17,843 nucleotides of DNA from Treponema sp. UBA937 (GTDB lineage: Bacteria > Spirochaetota > Spirochaetia > Treponematales > Breznakiellaceae): contig DBDH01000062.1 of the NCBI GenBank assembly GCA_002293455.1, positions 1 to 17,843 on the forward strand, written 5' to 3'. Of this stretch, positions 14,673-17,843 are shown piece after piece. A model generated the notes under the pieces. The model was not told the DNA's origin and searched no databases. It was given only the letters and a program-made list of their open reading frames with translations. A program made the position numbers and the translations under genes. Position 1 is the stretch's first letter, and each line of letters opens with the position of its first letter.

Positions 14673-17600
14673 TTACTCATTTGTATTCGCACCGGGAATA
14701 TCCGAAACTGTAAAATTAGGGCGCGAACTAAAAGTACCGGAAAAGTTTCCTTTTCCCGTAGTTTCGTTATCTGTGTTAACATCTAACCAACGATGTTCTC
14801 CGGGAAATATCGGGTATCTATCTTTATATGATGTCCAGCCCCAACGCTGATAAGCCCACTGCCTGGGGCCATATTGCCACGCAACATCTGCTGATGAAGC
14901 GGTATCGTGTCCCATAACAAAGTCAACATAAGCCGTTGCACTCATATCCCATGTAACATACTTCCATTCTGAGTCATTAAGGGTATTGTTATTATTGCCT
15001 GTCTTTGTCATCAGTCTTATACCGGCTCTTTTACCGCTTAAATTACCCCAGTTGTCTTCCCATGTAAACGGGAACCCTGGTATGGAAGAAGCTCCTATAG
15101 AATCTCCGCCGCGTATCCAGACTTGGTCTCCAACAGCTAAAACTTGTTCACCTGAGTTTGCAGCTGCTGTCATGCCACCGGTATCAAAAGTAATAACTGT
15201 ACGGTACGCCATGTCTTCGGATTCCGCGCTGTTGTTATTATCTTTTGAAGCTCTCGCTCTTACACGCCATTGCATACCTTGATAATTATCATTGCCGATT
15301 GATACCGGAATAGTGTATGGAGTTAATGCATCTGTTATATCATCTGGACGTCCTGCTCCTGCTGCTTTTACCGGGATAATATTGACATTTAAATTTTCTG
15401 CATTTATATTCGTATTGTATTGAGTATAAGTATACCTAATTTCCGATCCCGGCGTTCTTGTGTCCATGCGTACCTCTGCGGTTAAAGGCTGAGTTGCAGC
15501 AAGACGCGGTCTGTTGTTAGTCGTAGCTTGGATTGCTATCGTGTCCTGCGTTTTCTTTATCCTGATAAAAGGTCTCGCTACGCCGCCTAATGCCACTCCT
15601 TCAGCATTATCGGCAGGAGGATTATTTCCCAAGGAGTCTATTACAAAAGTTGCAGGATATGAAATAGTATAAGACGCTCCGGGAACTTGCGGAGCATTTG
15701 CGCCTGTAAGCGTTATTGTAACTTTGTTACCATTAACAGTAACAGCCTGATTATTAACAGGAATGACAATTTTTTCCGCTTGTCTAAACGCGGTAAAGAA
15801 AGCCGCATCAGCATTGGGGGCAGCGCCCGACATGTTGGGATTTGTCGCATAGTTCAAAATATACTTGTTGATTGTATCCGCTATAAAGGGAGAATTTGCA
15901 TTTGTGCCGTTTGTCGTTCCTCCGTTTGTTCCTTTTGTGTAGAAAGTGTCAATGTTGCTAACTTTCGACCGCAGCCTGTTATACTGCGCTTCCGTAATTA
16001 CGGCAGGCAAATAAAAATCTTGTGCAGTCTGTTCAATTGTAATGTTTCCGCTTCCTTTAAAAACATCGCGGTTAAAAGTTATTTCCAGAGTTGTTTCGTA
16101 TGAGTTGTCATCAGCAACGGCTCCGGTTGTGAAATAAGGCGTACCTGCCGAAAGCGCGCTTGTGTCAACATCAATACTTTTGTTTCCGTTAAGCCGCAAA
16201 GCACCTGTCAATTTAGTTACATCAACCAATTGTTCTATATCTACTCCGTCCGCGTCCCGAATAGTGTCAGCTGTTAAACTTAACACGTCAAGTTTTTTAT
16301 TTGCTGTTTCGGGAAGCATGTCCCCATTCTGTACTATGTATGTTACGTTTAAAACGGTACCGCTGAATGCTGATTCAATAGGAAGTGAAATATTACTTCC
16401 GTTTCTCCGCGCGTTTATTTCAAGCGCGGCATTATTGCCTAATGTTATAGGCTTTCTAAAAGAGAGAGTTATTTCAATTGTATTGCGCCCATTGACACTG
16501 CTATATATTCCGTTCGCGCTTGTAGAACTTATGCGTGTCAGAATATTTCCCGGATCCCAATTAAAACTTATAGGCTGTGACCACGCACCTGCATTTCCCG
16601 CTCTGTCTATTTGGCGCGCTTGTATTTTATTCACTCCTTTTTGATTAAGTGTAAACGGAGTATTATTGGTGTTAGGAGCGGTTGTGGGATTATCTGTGTC
16701 TCCTGTTATGGTGTACTCTATCCTTTCCGCTTCTGTTTCCGCTCCGTTTCTTCCTATTGCAAGCCAAAGAGCAGTGTTATAAACGTTCGCAAGCTCTACT
16801 TCTGCTCCTCCGGACGCGCCTGTTATAGTTCCGCCATTAACAGTATTTGTTATAACATTATTTATGTTATCCGCGCTTAAAACTTTTACGGCAGGAACGC
16901 CGGGAGCTGTTGTATCAATATAAATACCATCAAGTGTTTTTGCGGTAAAATTTTCTGCGTTTAAATCATTTCCCGCAATGTCTGTTATGGTTCCGCTGAT
17001 GCCTGTTACCTGTATTGCGCTTCCTTTTGAATCATCGTTTACACCAATGTTGTACACAAAAGTTATTTTATTTCCGGCAACTTTTATGTTGTCTCTCTTT
17101 TGCGATGTAGATTTTACATCATCACCTACTTGTAACGTTAATTTGGGCAAATCAGCATCGGCAATAGTATCGGGTATGGCTGCATTTTCGGAAAACGCTG
17201 CTTCAATGTAAATATCACCTGTACTATAAAACCCCTTAAGAGTAGGAGATATTGTATTGGTTACTGTAGGAGAAACTGTATCAATTTGTATGCGTTTTCC
17301 CGCTCCAAGAGTAAACTGATAATCATCATCGCTTGCAGTTGTTGTAACAGGAAGCCTTTTTGTGTAATAAGTGCCTGTAGGTCTTGTTGTTCCATCATGT
17401 TCCGCAACATTAGTTACCCTTATCTCTTCGCTGTCTCCAGTTTCTTCAGATCCTGTTATCCATGTAAAGCCGTAATTATCATCTTGCCAGTTTTCGGGAT
17501 CTTTAAGAGACGTAACATTAAGATTCCCCGTACCTGTGTTATGCCCCGCCCCTACTGTATAGTAAAAGTATTGGCGGCTGTTATTACTTCCTTGCCCATC

Positions 17601-17843
17601 TCCGTAGACAGCAACCGCGCCTGTTCCCGCGTTTAAATTGAGTTCAGGCTTTCCGCTGTTTTTTAATCTTACCGGTTTATTAAACTCTAAAATTATTTCT
17701 ATTTCATCTCCTGCTTTATAAAGTTTATCTTCAGAATCACTTGTAACACGCAGTAATTTTACGTTGTCGCTTTCAATTAACCAAGATGCCCCGGCTTCCG
17801 CAATATTTCCGCCTATATCGGAAACTGACGCACTTACGACTAA
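14673..17843 (-). CDS. Giant Ig-repeat lipoprotein paralogue, C-terminal 1056 aa (5' end outside window)
   Basis: The frame is open from the window edge to the TAA at 14673, so the apparent TTG start at 17150 is internal. Counting from the window edge, Ig-like repeats lie at about 18-115 (KLYKAGDEIEIILEF), 190-308 (FYSTGDIYIEAAF) and 431-560 (NGIYSSVNGRNTIEITLSF); a 'KIQARQIDRAGNAGAWS' module at 308-430; an inserted Ig-like module with ITEAQYNRL and KYILNYA at 566-755; a chitobiase-C-terminal-like stretch (MDTRTPGSEIRYTY) at 760-815; and the Trp-rich terminal domain from 907 (VWIRGGDS, IPGFPFTW, GIRLMT, KYVTWDM, DRYPIFPGE). This order matches both neighbouring paralogues, and the terminal domain is closer to that of the 1576-aa protein. 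The signal peptide is not visible, so lipidation is inferred by homology. Its DNA appears more AT-rich than the other two. Confidence 0.8.
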   Translation of the reverse strand, partial: LVVSASVSDIGGNIAEAGASWLIESDNVKLLRVTSDSEDKLYKAGDEIEIILEFNKPVRLKNSGKPELNLNAGTGAVAVYGDGQGSNNSRQYFYYTVGAGHNTGTGNLNVTSLKDPENWQDDNYGFTWITGSEETGDSEEIRVTNVAEHDGTTRPTGTYYTKRLPVTTTASDDDYQFTLGAGKRIQIDTVSPTVTNTISPTLKGFYSTGDIYIEAAFSENAAIPDTIADADLPKLTLQVGDDVKSTSQKRDNIKVAGNKITFVYNIGVNDDSKGSAIQVTGISGTITDIAGNDLNAENFTAKTLDGIYIDTTAPGVPAVKVLSADNINNVITNTVNGGTITGASGGAEVELANVYNTALWLAIGRNGAETEAERIEYTITGDTDNPTTAPNTNNTPFTLNQKGVNKIQARQIDRAGNAGAWSQPISFNWDPGNILTRISSTSANGIYSSVNGRNTIEITLSFRKPITLGNNAALEINARRNGSNISLPIESAFSGTVLNVTYIVQNGDMLPETANKKLDVLSLTADTIRDADGVDIEQLVDVTKLTGALRLNGNKSIDVDTSALSAGTPYFTTGAVADDNSYETTLEITFNRDVFKGSGNITIEQTAQDFYLPAVITEAQYNRLRSKVSNIDTFYTKGTNGGTTNGTNANSPFIADTINKYILNYATNPNMSGAAPNADAAFFTAFRQAEKIVIPVNNQAVTVNGNKVTITLTGANAPQVPGASYTISYPATFVIDSLGNNPPADNAEGVALGGVARPFIRIKKTQDTIAIQATTNNRPRLAATQPLTAEVRMDTRTPGSEIRYTYTQYNTNINAENLNVNIIPVKAAGAGRPDDITDALTPYTIPVSIGNDNYQGMQWRVRARASKDNNNSAESEDMAYRTVITFDTGGMTAAANSGEQVLAVGDQVWIRGGDSIGASSIPGFPFTWEDNWGNLSGKRAGIRLMTKTGNNNNTLNDSEWKYVTWDMSATAYVDFVMGHDTASSADVAWQYGPRQWAYQRWGWTSYKDRYPIFPGEHRWLDVNTDNETTGKGNFSGTFSSRPNFTVSDIPGANTNE

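Noticed and set aside
15100..15125. RGD cell-attachment motif in the terminal domain
   Set aside because: The sequence is RGGDS, not RGD, so an integrin-binding claim is not supported.
17148..17150. TTG as the start of the third lipoprotein
   Set aside because: The same frame continues without a stop to 17843 and encodes further Ig-like repeats.

Overview
The window reads as a chromosomal segment of a spirochaete, most likely a Treponema, although no rRNA or housekeeping gene is present to prove it. The suggestion rests on three complete lipoproteins with loose, spirochaete-type lipoboxes, giant exported Ig-repeat lipoproteins in tandem, good AGGAGG-type ribosome binding sites, and a siphophage J-like tail protein. 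Genus and species are inference.

Region 1 (1-3311, + strand) is the 3' part of a prophage tail-tip (host specificity, gpJ-like) gene. It has a string of tryptophan-rich modules with Gly-rich linkers, two of them a near-identical 62-residue duplication, then a LamG/concanavalin-type lectin fold and a typical distal fibre C-terminus. Its 5' end lies outside the window and base composition drops visibly after about 1430.

Region 2 (3312-3858) is a small lipoprotein gene on the - strand, convergent with the tail gene, with its own near-consensus promoter and a TTG start. It looks like an independently expressed passenger ('moron') gene at the prophage edge.

Region 3 (3859-4375) has no convincing gene. 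It holds a cluster of four consecutive hairpins (4182-4339), one a perfect 14-bp palindrome, and imperfect repeated motifs. It is probably an interspersed palindromic element or a structured RNA region.

Region 4 (4376-13994, - strand) is a two-gene operon of giant lipoproteins (1624 aa upstream, 1576 aa downstream, 13 nt apart). Region 6 (14673-17843, - strand) is the C-terminal two-thirds or so of a third paralogue. All three share the same order at the C-terminal end: Ig-like repeats, an Ig-like module with a large 'EYNR' insertion, a chitobiase-C-terminal-like module with a TPG motif, and a terminal Trp-rich domain of about 115-150 residues that I do not recognise. They are probably cell-surface adhesins or carbohydrate-binding lipoproteins.

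Region 5 (13995-14672) separates the paralogues. It holds a long hairpin after the third gene, a TTGACA / TG-extended promoter reading toward the operon, a gene start with a perfect ribosome binding site that is cut off after nine codons, and a frame-broken coding remnant on the + strand. This looks like a recombination junction where the promoter of a lost secreted-protein gene now lies upstream of the lipoprotein operon.
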